Shown: positions 38,085 through 47,423, numbered from the stretch's first letter. The stretch: 64,000 nucleotides of DNA from Weissella diestrammenae (GCF_014397255.1 NZ_CP060724.1:1178001-1242000); one strand, 5' to 3'. The notes: generated by a model from the letters alone, not told the origin. Made by a program: numbers and translations.

Positions 38085-38360
38085 ATGATTATCGCAGTTG
38101 AAATTGTCTTTGCTATTTTAATTTTAGGGCTAGGTATAGGTTTGATTGTTAAACGACGGGACTTGATGGGCTTGAGTGAAAAACAAATTAAAGGCACCGC
38201 AATTGTTTTTGGCGTTTGGTTTATTCTCATGGGACTTGGGATTTTTTGGTCAATTATTGTCTTTGGTGATGCCCCGTGGCCAGTAACCGGCTTTTTGGTT
38301 TCAGCAACCTTAACAACCACTATTTTGGCAATGATTATCAGTCAAAAAATTTTTAAATAA
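38085..38360 (+). CDS. small membrane protein, unknown
   Basis: 91 residues with three hydrophobic segments (about 3-22, 38-59 and 68-87). AAGGGGTGAG precedes the ATG. I do not recognise the family. It lies between the 6S candidate and uspA; the 78 bases after the RNA terminator contain no clear promoter, so low read-through expression is possible. Confidence 0.68.
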   Translation: MIIAVEIVFAILILGLGIGLIVKRRDLMGLSEKQIKGTAIVFGVWFILMGLGIFWSIIVFGDAPWPVTGFLVSATLTTTILAMIISQKIFK

Positions 38361-38450
38361 AAATAATTCAAATATCTTTCATGAAAAGGTTTTCAAATGC
38401 GGTATAATAGACATATAAACAAATTTGTATCAAACATGGAGGGTTAAGTT

Positions 38451-38897
38451 ATGGCAACTGAATTGAATTACAAAAACATTATGGTACCTGTTGATGGTTC
38501 AAAGGAAGCTGAAGCTGCTTTGGGAAAGGCCATTGCTGTGGCGAAACGTAACAATGGATTCTTGCATATTTTGCATGTTATCGATACACGTGCGTTTCAA
38601 AATGTCGCTGATTTTAAAACGTCAATGGTGGAACAAGTTGCAGAAACTGCGAAAAAGACGTTAGATGCATATTTGAAACAGGCAAAAGATGCGGGTGTAG
38701 AGAATGTTGAATACACCATTGAATATGGATCTCCAAAAGATATTATTGGGCATCAAGCAGTTGAAAAACTTAATATTGATTTGATTATGATGGGTGCTAC
38801 TGGGTTGAATGCCATTGAACGGTTATTGATCGGTTCAGTCACTGAATATGTGACGCGTTCAGCTAAGGTGGATACGTTGATTGTTCGAGCAAAGTAA
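38451..38897 (+). CDS. universal stress protein UspA family
   Basis: 148 residues of the Usp fold with the ATP-binding type signature: VPVDGS near residue 13 and GATGLNAIERLLIGSVTEYV near 120 (G-x2-G-x9-G-S). It is a cytoplasmic nucleotide-binding stress protein. A GGTATAATAG promoter element (38400-38409) and GGAGGG ribosome site are close. Lactobacilli hold several paralogues, so the exact role is not assigned. Confidence 0.9.
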   Translation: MATELNYKNIMVPVDGSKEAEAALGKAIAVAKRNNGFLHILHVIDTRAFQNVADFKTSMVEQVAETAKKTLDAYLKQAKDAGVENVEYTIEYGSPKDIIGHQAVEKLNIDLIMMGATGLNAIERLLIGSVTEYVTRSAKVDTLIVRAK

Positions 38898-38928
38898 TTA
38901 AGTTTGCATAAAGAAAGTAAGAGGAAAG

Positions 38929-38957
38929 GTAAGACTTGTCGTCTTACTTTTTTTTTT
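38929..38957 (+). terminator. uspA terminator
   Basis: GTAAGAC (38929-38935) pairs with GTCTTAC (38941-38947), followed by ten T. Confidence 0.9.
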
Positions 38958-39040
38958 GTGCAAAATTGTGCAAATTATCTTATGATAGTAATATATAAAT
39001 ACGGTATAAAGGCGCTTTAGCGCACAAAAGAGGATGTATT

Positions 39041-39964
39041 ATGGAATTACCTTTAACAGCAACAGCATTAAATAAACGTAATGGCGTGACCATTATTGGT
39101 TCAGTTGGCAATCCAGATGCGATTGTGACGATTAACTTGAATGATGATTCGACGATTCAACCAAAGGTTGATGCAAATGGTTCTTTTATTGCGCAATTGG
39201 AACGCAAGAAGGCGTTTGGTGATATTCGTGTCATCGCGGTTTTGCGTGATGACTTGGATAGTCGTTCAGAGATGACATTACATGTGGTCGCACCAAAGGC
39301 GATTGTTACCGCTGTCTTGTCAACACAAGGTATTATGCGTAAACTGACTGGTTCAGTCAATCAACCTGGGTTATTTATTGAGGTGCATACGCCCGAAAAT
39401 GTGCATCCGATTGAAGTTGTTGTCGATGAAAATTTTGAATTCGAATTACAAATGCCAATTGCGTTACGACCAGAAGATATTAAGGTTGTTGCATTAAATC
39501 CACAGACAGGGGAACAAATTGATGTTCCTGTTGAGCTGGGTGTGACGACGAAAACAATGACCATCCCAATTTTAACGGATGACATGATCACAAGTTATGC
39601 AGCAGAAGCAGAACAACGTCGGGCCGCAGAGGAAGCACATGATCAAGCTTTAATGGCCAAAGCTGCGGCCTCTGAGGCTTTTGTGACATCAATTGTGGAG
39701 ACGCTTCAGCCAACGCCAACGGCGATCAATGAAAAGGCAGCCGCCGCTAATAAAGAAACTGAGATTGTAACGGCTGCGACTGATGTATTGAGTAAAGACA
39801 CGGTTATCGTTGAGGTGTTACAACCAACTAAAGAAAAAGTTGAAACAGTGGCAGCAGACACTGAGTCAAATCAAAAAGTTGAATCAGAAGTTAAATCACG
39901 CGCCGCACGTAAACCACGGCGAGGAATTATGCGATTCTTCCATTGGCTTTTCGTTAGGGGATAA
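39041..39964 (+). CDS. protein with two Ig-like repeats, charged stalk and basic aromatic tail, unknown
   Basis: 307 residues. Residues about 5-85 and 87-170 look like two bacterial Ig-like beta domains (ATALNKRNGVTIIGSVGNPDAIV and AVLSTQGIMRKLTGSVNQPGLFI share the pattern V-x-G-S-V-x-x-P-x-x-x). Residues 180-290 are an Ala/Glu/Lys-rich helical stalk with a duplicated IVExLQPT motif. It ends in a basic, aromatic tail (RKPRRGIMRFFHWLFVRG). There is no signal peptide, so despite surface-like domains the export route is unclear; the tail could contact membrane. No family is recognised. AGAGGAT is the ribosome site, next to a GCGCTTTAGCGC hairpin. Confidence 0.72.
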   Translation: MELPLTATALNKRNGVTIIGSVGNPDAIVTINLNDDSTIQPKVDANGSFIAQLERKKAFGDIRVIAVLRDDLDSRSEMTLHVVAPKAIVTAVLSTQGIMRKLTGSVNQPGLFIEVHTPENVHPIEVVVDENFEFELQMPIALRPEDIKVVALNPQTGEQIDVPVELGVTTKTMTIPILTDDMITSYAAEAEQRRAAEEAHDQALMAKAAASEAFVTSIVETLQPTPTAINEKAAAANKETEIVTAATDVLSKDTVIVEVLQPTKEKVETVAADTESNQKVESEVKSRAARKPRRGIMRFFHWLFVRG

Positions 39965-39975
39965 AATTAGTTCGT

Positions 39976-40011
39976 AAAAAGACCGCTAGATATTAATCTG
40001 GCGGTCTTTTT
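39976..40011. terminator. bidirectional terminator
   Basis: AAAAAGACCGCTAGA and TCTGGCGGTCTTTTT form a long stem between two convergent genes, with T-runs on both strands. Confidence 0.92.
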
Positions 40012-40024
40012 ATGTGGAATGATA

Positions 40025-40786
40025 CTATTTGTCTTTTTTAACAATTGAGCTGCTGAGCCAAGTGTTAAAGTCTTGGTTGTCGTCACCATTACCACCGGAA
40101 ATATGGTTCTTATAAGCGTTTTTTTGTTCTTGGTTAAATGAAGACCAGATAGCGCCACCCAATGAATAACGAGTTGCTTTCATTGAAAATTCTGAGGCGG
40201 AAATTTTTGATGCATCTAAATCAGCAGCGCTTTTCAATTGGTCATCTTGCCACAATGAGGCAATTGCAAATTGTGAGCCATTTTGAAGTGCAACTTGGCG
40301 TGCAATTCGAACCGTCTTGACATCTTCTGTATTGTTATGAAGTGCTGCTTGAAGGGCTAAAGTACCAGCTTTAGCATAAGTGTCTAAGTAATTACTTAGG
40401 TCTTTTTGTTTTGTGTCATCTTGAAAGATAATTGTGACTGTTTGATCTTTTAATAAAATCGTTTGAACCTTAATATCTAATTTATTATTGGTCAACATTT
40501 TTTGAACTTGTGCTGAATAGTTACTTTTTTGAACGACCTTTTTATCCGTTGAGGCAGCAACAGAATTTGGATTATCGTTGGCAGCAGACACCTCTGCAGC
40601 AGATGAATCTTTAGCACTGGATGTGCGAGAAGTGGTACTTTGAGCACGTTTATTTTGTTGGTGCTGGGCATTTTGTGTCCGATTTGATGTATGGTGGTCA
40701 ATCACAAAATTAGCACCGATTAAAATCAGAATGACACCGATTGTTGCGATGGCAGTAATAAAAAATCTTTTATAAGTCCGAAACAT
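40025..40786 (-). CDS. membrane-anchored extracytoplasmic protein, unknown
   Basis: 253 residues. Residues about 9-29 are a hydrophobic N-terminal helix, followed by a Gln/Ser/Ala-rich linker (about 35-85), then a soluble domain of about 165 residues. AGGAGG precedes the ATG on the minus strand. The layout matches the gene at 32439 (anchor, low-complexity linker, folded end) but the domains are not clearly alike. I do not recognise the family. It is convergent with the Ig-like gene and has its own terminator. Confidence 0.72.
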   Translation of the reverse strand: MFRTYKRFFITAIATIGVILILIGANFVIDHHTSNRTQNAQHQQNKRAQSTTSRTSSAKDSSAAEVSAANDNPNSVAASTDKKVVQKSNYSAQVQKMLTNNKLDIKVQTILLKDQTVTIIFQDDTKQKDLSNYLDTYAKAGTLALQAALHNNTEDVKTVRIARQVALQNGSQFAIASLWQDDQLKSAADLDASKISASEFSMKATRYSLGGAIWSSFNQEQKNAYKNHISGGNGDDNQDFNTWLSSSIVKKDK

Positions 40787-41121
40787 ATGGTCCTCCTAGA
40801 AATACTTTCCTAATAATTGTAACAAACTTAGTGAAATTCTGATATGAGAATAAATCTGGTATCGTGTGCAATGCTACCAATTTGAACTAAAATCAAACCA
40901 CTAAAAGTTGGTGTAAACTAGGAAAAATAGTCTCTGCTGCGGAAAGAAAATAAATAAAGGCCTAAAATCATTTGCAGGGACCACGTAAATGGTAAATGAT
41001 GGGCTGATTATTTGATACACACACATAATGATGACAACCAAAAGATGAACAATGTGTGAAATAATGGCAATTCTATTTGAATCCGGTTATAATTAGCGCA
41101 AAGTGAATCGGAGGAATTGCC
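40787..41121. other. 335-bp intergenic region
   Basis: Divergent gap between the anchored protein and the HlyIII-like gene. TGGCAA (41065-41070), 17 bp and TATAAT (41088-41093) form the rightward promoter. No gene, tRNA or convincing RNA structure was seen in the remainder. Confidence 0.6.
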
Positions 41122-41778
41122 ATGTTTGAAAATGTTCAGGTTAGTCGGCGTGCACTGATTACATATGAAGTACTTAATAGTGTGACGCATGGTCTTGGGT
41201 TTATTTGGGCTGTTATTGCATCGGTTGTCTTGTTAGTACAGGGCAGCATTCATCATATGAATAGTTTTGAACGGTCAGCCATTGTCATTTACATCATCGG
41301 ATTGACAACGTTCTTATTGGCATCAACATTGTTTCATGCCTTGATTTTCACAAAGGCCGCAAGACTGTTTCAAATTTTCGATCATTCGGGCATCTACCTG
41401 GTCATTCTTGGTACGTATACGCCATTTGTTTGGATTGCCATGCATAATACGACAGGTTATCTTATCTGGACAATTTTAGCGTTACTGACAATTGGTGGTA
41501 TTGTTTATGATGTATTTTTGGTCGGACGTTTCAAATGGCTGTCGACAACCATTTATTTAATTATGGGTTGGATGATGGCGTTTGTCTTTCCAACTTTATG
41601 GCAAGCAATCCCGCACTCAGCATTTTGGCTATTAGTGGTTGGTGGGGTAACCTATTCAGTTGGTGCCTTAGTCTATATGAAAAAACACCCAGCAAGTCAT
41701 TTGATTTGGCACTTCTTTGTTTTGGCAGCTACACTATTAATGTATGCCAGCGTGTATATTACATTGTTCGCTGCATAG
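41122..41778 (+). CDS. hemolysin III family (PAQR-like) membrane protein
   Basis: 218 residues with seven predicted membrane segments and the family motifs EVLNSVTHGLGFIWA (residues 14-28), STLFHAL, FDHSGIYLVILGTYTPF and a C-terminal HLIWHFFVL histidine motif. These histidines and aspartate form a metal-dependent hydrolase-like site in PAQR proteins. Haemolytic activity was reported for the Bacillus cereus member only; the general role is unknown. GGAGGAATTGCC precedes the ATG. Confidence 0.88.
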   Translation: MFENVQVSRRALITYEVLNSVTHGLGFIWAVIASVVLLVQGSIHHMNSFERSAIVIYIIGLTTFLLASTLFHALIFTKAARLFQIFDHSGIYLVILGTYTPFVWIAMHNTTGYLIWTILALLTIGGIVYDVFLVGRFKWLSTTIYLIMGWMMAFVFPTLWQAIPHSAFWLLVVGGVTYSVGALVYMKKHPASHLIWHFFVLAATLLMYASVYITLFAA

Positions 41779-41986
41779 GATGCTGCGTTGTATTGACCAT
41801 TGGGCAGACTTAATTGCATTTGAGTCGGTGTGATTGAAGCAAATAGAAAATTTATCGGTTTTAGTGTGCCATGGCTTAAATGAAGATAGTATCGTGGCAA
41901 GTAAGTGCAAGAAATAAAAAATAAATTGGTGATTTATCAAATCGCAATCATAGATTGATGTTGTAGCTTGTGGCAAATAAAAAAAC

Positions 41987-42015
41987 TTGTGCACATTGCG
42001 ACATACACGTATAAT
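41987..42015 (+). promoter_or_regulatory. valS promoter
   Basis: TTGTGC (41987-41992), 17 bp, TATAAT (42010-42015). The 200 bp between the HlyIII gene and this promoter shows no feature that I can support. Confidence 0.65.
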
Positions 42016-42029
42016 AACAACATGGTTAA

Positions 42030-42254
42030 GCCTTAGAGGAGTAAATTGGATTTTTTGTTTAGCGAGTGTGTGGTTGGTGGAAACACATCAAAATTCCAAT
42101 CGAATGTAGTTAAGGCGCTTAATAGATGAATTTCAGTAGTTTATTACGTATTCCGCGTTAAGGAGGATGAGATGGGATTAAATGATTCCCAAATCAGGTG
42201 GTACCGCGTTGATGACGCCCTGATGAAGACAATAGGTCTTCATTGGGGCTTTTT
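42030..42254 (+). promoter_or_regulatory. T-box leader of valS (Val specifier GTA)
   Basis: AGGTGGTACCGCG (42196-42208) is the T-box bulge sequence. Stem I contains AGTA on its 5' side, the ATTGGA/TCCAAT helix and the GAA-type loop with specifier codon GTA (42106-42108, inside GAATGTAG). The terminator pairs GCCC and GATGAAGAC with GGTCTTCAT and GGGC, followed by T5 (to 42254). Uncharged tRNA-Val would stabilise the antiterminator and turn valS on. Confidence 0.95.
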
Positions 42255-42290
42255 AATTGCTAACGATAAAATAAGAAATGAGGAATGATA

Positions 42291-44948
42291 ATGCGTGAAA
42301 TTGATATGCCTGGAAAATATAACGCTGAGGCAGTTGAAGCTGGTCGGTATGATAAGTGGGTGAACGAAAAACGTTTTACGCCTTCTGGCGATGATAAGGC
42401 TCGGCCATATGCGATTGTGATTCCACCGCCTAATGTGACAGGTAAGTTGCACTTGGGACATGCCTGGGATACAACGTTGCAAGATATGATTATTCGTCAA
42501 AAACGGATGCAAGGGTTTGATACTGTATGGGTGCCAGGAATGGACCATGCGGGGATTGCCACGCAAGCAAAAGTGGAGCAACGTTTAGCTGAACAAGGTA
42601 TTTCGCGTTATGACTTAGGGCGTGAAAAGTTTGTGGATCAGGTTTGGGATTGGAAAAACGAATATGCTGCAACAATTAAAGCTCAGTGGGGTAAGTTAGG
42701 CCTTTCTTTAGATTATGATCGGGAACGATTCACGTTGGATGAGGGACTGTCTGATGCTGTCAAAAAGGTCTTTGTGACTCTTTACAATAAACAATTAATT
42801 TATCGTGGTGAGTATATTATTAATTGGGATCCTAAGGCACGAACGGCTTTGTCAGATATTGAAGTGGTATACAAAGATGTACAAGGTGCTTTCTATCATG
42901 TGAAGTATCCATTTACTGACGAAACAACGTTAGATGGTAAAGATTATATTGAAATTGCAACGACCCGTCCTGAAACAATGTTTGGTGATGTAGCGGTAGC
43001 AGTTAATCCTAAAGATGAACGTTATCAATCTATTATTGGGAAAACAGTGAGGGTACCATTAGTTGATCGTGAAATTCCAGTTATCGCTGATGACTATGTT
43101 GAAATGGATTTTGGAACAGGTATGGTTAAAATTACGCCTGCTCATGATCCAAATGATTTTGAAGTCGGCAATCGCCACCAGTTAGAACGAATTAATACGA
43201 TGAATGAAGACGGTACGATGAATGAACGTGCTGGCCGGTATGTGGGGATGGACCGTGATGAGGCCCGAAAGACAATCGCGACTGACTTACAGACAGATGG
43301 TTGGATGCTTAAGGTAGTGCCTTATACGCACTCAGTTGGTCATTCAGAACGGACTGGTGTGCCAGTCGAAGCACGCTTATCAACGCAATGGTTTGTTAAG
43401 ATGAAACCTTTAGCTGAACAAGCGTTGGCTATGCAACAATCTGATGATCGGGTTGATTTCTATCCACCACGTTTTGAAAATACATTTACATCATGGATGG
43501 AAAACATTCATGATTGGGTGATTTCACGACAATTATGGTGGGGACATCAGATTCCAGCGTGGTATCACAAACAAACGGGCGAATTGTATGTTGGTGAGAA
43601 CGCGCCAACTGATATTGAAAATTGGGAACAAGAAACTGATGTGTTAGACACATGGTTCTCATCAGCACTTTGGCCATTTTCAACGATGGGCTGGCCTGAC
43701 ACGGATGCCCCTGATTTTAAACGCTACTTCCCAACAAACACGTTAGTGACTGGCTATGATATTATCTTCTTCTGGGTGGCTCGGATGATGTTCCAATCAA
43801 AAGAATTTACTGGACGTCGACCATTCCAAAATGTGTTGATTCACGGTTTGATTCGTGATGAAGAAGGACGTAAGATGTCGAAATCATTGGGGAATGGGAT
43901 TGATCCAATGGATGTGATTGAGAAGTATGGCGCTGATGCGTTACGTTGGTTCTTGGCTACTGGGTCAACGCCTGGATTGGACGTACGTTTCTCATACACA
44001 AAAATGGATGCTGCGTGGAATTTCATTAATAAAATCTGGAACGCGTCACGCTATGTCATCATGAACTTAGATGAAACAACCGAAGCTATTTTGCCAGCAC
44101 GTGAAGAGATGGCGTTAGCTGATAAGTGGATTTTGACTCGTTTGAATTCAACGGTTGCATCGGTTACGAAGAATTTCGATAAGTTCGAGTTTGGTGAGGC
44201 AGGCCGTGCGTTGTACAACTTTATCTGGAATGATTTTGCTGATTGGTATATTGAAATGACCAAGGAAACGCTAAATGGCTCTGATGAACAAGCAAAGCGC
44301 CGTGTTCAAGCTGTTTTGGCTTATGTATTAGACCAAACATTACGTCTATTGCATCCAATTATGCCATTCGTAACAGAAGCAATCTGGCTTGAAATGCCAC
44401 ATGAAGGTGATTCTCTAACTAGCGCAGCCTATCCAACGGTTCAAGCTGAATTGGATGACTCGACGGCAGAGTCTGATTTCCAGAGCCTTGTGGACTTGAT
44501 TACTGCAGTTCGAACGATACGTACTGAAGCGAATGCACCGATGTCAACTGAGATTGATGTCTTGATTCAGACAAGCGATCAAAACTTAACACGTATTTTT
44601 GAAAGCAACGTTGATTACATCAATCGGTTTGTTAAGCCTAAGCAATTAACAATTGCACCAGAGGTATCCGTACCACGCTTAGCCATGACACAGGTTATTT
44701 CTGGAGCTGAAATTTTTGTGCCGCTTGCTGAATTAATTAATCTCGAGGATGAAATTAATCGCTTACAAGGTGAAGTTAAAAAATTCCAAGGTGAAGTTAA
44801 GCGGGCTGAGGGTAAACTAGGAAATGAAAAATTTGTTCAATCTGCACCAGAGTCGGTTGTTGCCGCCGAGCGTGAGAAGTTGGCTGATTGGCAGACAAAA
44901 TTAGCTGCAACTCAAACACGACTCACTGAATTAAACGCTGCGAAGTAG
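42291..44948 (+). CDS. valS: valyl-tRNA synthetase
   Basis: 885 residues of a class I synthetase: HLGH (54-57, the HIGH motif), KMSKS (528-532), the editing domain between them and a C-terminal coiled-coil arm of about 65 residues ([17 protein letters not shown] onward). ATG 42291 is preferred to 42285 since GAGG ends at 42283. Transcription depends on the T-box just upstream. In other lactobacilli folC usually follows directly; here a bacteriocin cassette intervenes. Confidence 0.97.
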   Translation: MREIDMPGKYNAEAVEAGRYDKWVNEKRFTPSGDDKARPYAIVIPPPNVTGKLHLGHAWDTTLQDMIIRQKRMQGFDTVWVPGMDHAGIATQAKVEQRLAEQGISRYDLGREKFVDQVWDWKNEYAATIKAQWGKLGLSLDYDRERFTLDEGLSDAVKKVFVTLYNKQLIYRGEYIINWDPKARTALSDIEVVYKDVQGAFYHVKYPFTDETTLDGKDYIEIATTRPETMFGDVAVAVNPKDERYQSIIGKTVRVPLVDREIPVIADDYVEMDFGTGMVKITPAHDPNDFEVGNRHQLERINTMNEDGTMNERAGRYVGMDRDEARKTIATDLQTDGWMLKVVPYTHSVGHSERTGVPVEARLSTQWFVKMKPLAEQALAMQQSDDRVDFYPPRFENTFTSWMENIHDWVISRQLWWGHQIPAWYHKQTGELYVGENAPTDIENWEQETDVLDTWFSSALWPFSTMGWPDTDAPDFKRYFPTNTLVTGYDIIFFWVARMMFQSKEFTGRRPFQNVLIHGLIRDEEGRKMSKSLGNGIDPMDVIEKYGADALRWFLATGSTPGLDVRFSYTKMDAAWNFINKIWNASRYVIMNLDETTEAILPAREEMALADKWILTRLNSTVASVTKNFDKFEFGEAGRALYNFIWNDFADWYIEMTKETLNGSDEQAKRRVQAVLAYVLDQTLRLLHPIMPFVTEAIWLEMPHEGDSLTSAAYPTVQAELDDSTAESDFQSLVDLITAVRTIRTEANAPMSTEIDVLIQTSDQNLTRIFESNVDYINRFVKPKQLTIAPEVSVPRLAMTQVISGAEIFVPLAELINLEDEINRLQGEVKKFQGEVKRAEGKLGNEKFVQSAPESVVAAEREKLADWQTKLAATQTRLTELNAAK

Positions 44949-44988
44949 ACGCTTAATTTATGTGACAGATTGATCAGTTTTAATAATA

Positions 44989-45025
44989 AAAATGACTGCG
45001 ACATTAATTTGTTGCAGTCATTTTT
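44989..45025. terminator. bidirectional terminator after valS
   Basis: AATGACTGC (44991-44999) pairs with GCAGTCATT (45014-45022) with flanking A and T runs. On the minus strand it is placed to end the bacteriocin transcript. Confidence 0.9.
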
Positions 45026-45062
45026 TGATGTTCTAGTGGTGTATTGATAAGAATAGACAAAT

Positions 45063-45079
45063 ATCGATGAAAAACTGGA
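45063..45079 (+). repeat. left copy of 17-bp direct repeat flanking the bacteriocin cassette
   Basis: ATCGATGAAAAACTGGA, identical to 49046-49062. Similarity extends imperfectly from TGATAA (45045) to TTTAAT (45096), overlapping the stop codon of the bacteriocin gene. Confidence 0.8.
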
Positions 45080-45087
45080 TAGTCTGA

Positions 45088-45240
45088 TTATTTAATATGT
45101 AGAATTTGCTTGATTTTGTTGATAATCCAATCAATAGCTTGGCCAGCATTTAACCATTTGATGATGGTACCAATATTGTTTTTCCCCCAGTTTAATACCG
45201 TTGACCCAGCAGCAGCTAGTGCGTCTAATATTACAGCCAT
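45088..45240 (-). CDS. leaderless class II bacteriocin, lacticin Q/aureocin A53 type
   Basis: A 50-residue peptide with GAGG 9 bases before the ATG. There is no double-glycine leader or signal peptide. The C-terminal half reads WLNAGQAIDW and NKIKQIL, which matches the C-terminal helix of lacticin Q as I remember it almost residue for residue. The N-terminal half is different from lacticin Q and less basic (one lysine in the first 25 residues). It is cationic (5 Lys, 2 Asp, 1 His) with three tryptophans, as in this membrane-permeabilising family. On the opposite strand lies a PH-domain and ABC transporter operon like the lnq immunity/export genes. It is too short for most gene callers. Confidence 0.87.
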   Translation of the reverse strand: MAVILDALAAAGSTVLNWGKNNIGTIIKWLNAGQAIDWIINKIKQILHIK

Positions 45241-45453
45241 ATAAAATTACCTCGTTTTTTTGTTAATCATGATTACTTTATTAGTGTAACTAGTAGTAGT
45301 CGTTTTGTGTGCACTAAAACACTGACAAATGTCATTGAACTGAGACATTGATTTGATTAGGCCTAATACAAAAATGCACAGAATAGGCATAATTTCTTCA
45401 TTGCGGGGGGGGGGGATAATGAACAAATATTAAATTTTTAGGAGATGTTTTAT
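45241..45453. promoter_or_regulatory. divergent control region of the bacteriocin locus with poly-G tract
   Basis: Contains an 11-G run (45405-45415) joined to a -10-like GATAAT (45415-45420) for the rightward operon, and a perfect 12-bp palindrome ATTAGGCCTAAT (45356-45367). It also has TGACA-AA-TGTCA (45323-45334) and a further dyad AATGTC/GACATT (45328-45349). These are candidate operators for the adjacent XRE regulator. No strong -35 is visible for either direction, so the promoter positions are tentative. Confidence 0.55.
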
Positions 45454-45675
45454 ATGCTGGGTAATCAATTAAAGTGCGCACGAATTATGAAAAATTTTAA
45501 GCAAGAACAGGTGGCTGAACGACTAAATCTATCACGACAAAGTCTCTCTAAATGGGAAAATAACCACTCGCTTCCAGATGTTCACACATTGTATGAATTG
45601 TGCAATTTATACGGCCTTTCAATTGAAAAATTTTTAATTGAGAATGCAAATGAGAATACGGGAGGGTTAAGTTGA
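45454..45675 (+). CDS. XRE-family transcriptional regulator
   Basis: 73 residues, essentially one helix-turn-helix: LKCARIMKNFKQEQVAERLNL and SRQSLSKWEN at about 6-36. AGGAG (45440-45444) fits the ATG at 45454; the ATG at 45445 abuts it and is unlikely. It is first gene of the immunity/export operon and its stop overlaps the next start (TTGA). It probably controls the bacteriocin locus through the palindromes upstream; this is inference. Confidence 0.85.
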   Translation: MLGNQLKCARIMKNFKQEQVAERLNLSRQSLSKWENNHSLPDVHTLYELCNLYGLSIEKFLIENANENTGGLS

Positions 45676-46109
45676 TACAATTATCAGTTAATAAACAAGT
45701 CGTTTACTATGAATTGACCCGATGCATATTTTCAATGTTTTCTGGCTTAATTATCATTAGTTGTGTGGCATATTTTTTTAAATCAATTGCCGTACTCCAC
45801 TTTGGTATATTTGGCATTTTCTGTTTAGATGTTGGCAACGGTGTAAAACGATTATTAATGAGACGTGCTTATCGGATGAGAGTTACTGACTCTCAGATTG
45901 GCATTCAACAAGGTATTTGGATACATAAAGAATTAGTCATTTATCGGGATAAAATATTTGCATTAAATTATAAGCAAAGTATGGTTCAAAAATGGTTTGG
46001 GTTGACGATGATTCAAATTAGGACAACGGGGTTAACATATGCGACGCCAGTGGTTAAATCTGATTCAATGTTGATCGAACAGCTGGGGTTAGTATATGCA
46101 AAAAAATAG
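45672..46109 (+). CDS. bacterial PH-domain (bPH2, YdbS-like) membrane protein
   Basis: 145 residues with a TTG start overlapping the regulator stop and GGGAGG upstream. Two membrane helices (about 19-55) precede a bPH2 domain: YRMRVTDSQIGIQQGIWIHKELVIYRDKIFALNYKQS and RTTGLTYATPV are the domain's usual strand pattern. Proteins of this kind occur in pairs (YdbS/YdbT) in leaderless bacteriocin loci such as lnq and auc, where they provide self-immunity and help export. It overlaps the following PH gene by 14 bp. Confidence 0.78.
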   Translation: MIQLSVNKQVVYYELTRCIFSMFSGLIIISCVAYFFKSIAVLHFGIFGIFCLDVGNGVKRLLMRRAYRMRVTDSQIGIQQGIWIHKELVIYRDKIFALNYKQSMVQKWFGLTMIQIRTTGLTYATPVVKSDSMLIEQLGLVYAKK

Positions 46110-47420
46110 TAAATTAATCGTTATTCAAAAATTTGTTGAAATCTTGACAATATACTTACTGAATACCCAATTTATACGCGAGTTACCAATGGGGACATTA
46201 AAAAATGTTTTACATATATCTTGTATGTTATTTATCCTGTATAAATTGTATGAATTAATAAATTACGGCTTTTTTTTAATTACCAGCTTGAAAATAAAAA
46301 AATAATTGTCAAAAAAGGTATTTTTGACAAAAACCATTTGGAAATGAATGTAAAAAACATTATTGGCTTGAACTGTCGACAATTGTGGTATTTTAAACCC
46401 TTTGGCCTTTGGCAAGCGTCGATTCAGACGGCTGGTTTGGGGGAGAATAGTCAGCTGATGTTACCAATGATATCTCAAAGCCAGGTTAATACTTTGACGG
46501 CGTTTATTGAAAAAGATGCATGTTCTATACAGTCAAAGCAAGACAATGCATCAGAATTTCAGGAAATCAAGCCTCTAAAATTGAAAAATTTGGTTAAAGC
46601 GGCATTATTATCACCAAAATACTTATTTTTCTTTGTTTTGGTTGATCGTATCCAGGCCTTGTTAAATGTCGTTGGGATACAGAAATTACCATCTTTTTTC
46701 TTACATAAGTCTGAATTGAATAAGTTGATTGGAGAGCTTGGATTGGTGATCTTGTTTGTGAGCTCAGCTTTGTTGAAGCAATATCTAGATTATCGGAATT
46801 TCAAATTAAAATTCAATGATGAAATGATTGACATTGCAAATGGTGTCCTTGCTACCAACCAAGGACATTTGAATAAAAAAGATGTCTTAGGATTACATAT
46901 TAGTAAAACTGTTAGCGAACATATTTTGAACTTATCGTCAGTCGAGGTGCTTTCAAAACATAACCTGGGAGATGCAAAAACAAAAATCAATGAGGTGTTG
47001 CCATATACATCAGATGAAGGTGTTGCACAGTTATTAAGCCAGATTCTGGGTGGATGGCCTTGTCCTGATTTGGGGGATAAAAATAAAAGAGCCTTGAAAA
47101 TCGTAGGAGGTCTACTAATACTCCTAGGCGTGGTTAGCCTCATTACATTTTTTGATATAAAGCGCAGTCTGATCAATTTGCTTGTTATTTGTCTACTTTT
47201 GATTTTAGTTATTCTTTTGAGTTATTTTCAGAGGGAACTCGAAATTGATGGTGACTATATAAAATATCATTTCGGTATGTTTGTACATTCTGCGTATATT
47301 GTTAAACGAAAACAAATCGAATGGATTAGACAAGTTGAAATTGGCCCTTTTATTTTGACTGAGGTGGCTATCTATTTAGACCATTTAAGACACTTTAGGG
47401 TGATTACACGAAAGAGGTGA
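46096..47420 (+). pseudogene. second PH-domain membrane protein (YdbT-like), frameshifted in a T8 run
   Basis: Frame one (46096-46305) gives two helices ending INYGFF. After the TTTTTTTT at 46270-46277 the other frame reads NYQLENKKIIVKKGIFDKNH and continues through LWYFKPFGLWQASIQTAG, the bPH2 signature, to 47420. One extra T (or two fewer) joins them into about 441 residues with repeated PH domains and further membrane helices, as in YdbT. As written, the protein is split. It is expected to cooperate with the smaller PH protein in immunity. Confidence 0.78.
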
Positions 47421-47423
47421 ACT

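Noticed and set aside
42021-42100. Start codon-like CATGGTTAAG within the valS leader as a leader peptide
   Set aside because: The region is fully explained by T-box stem I.
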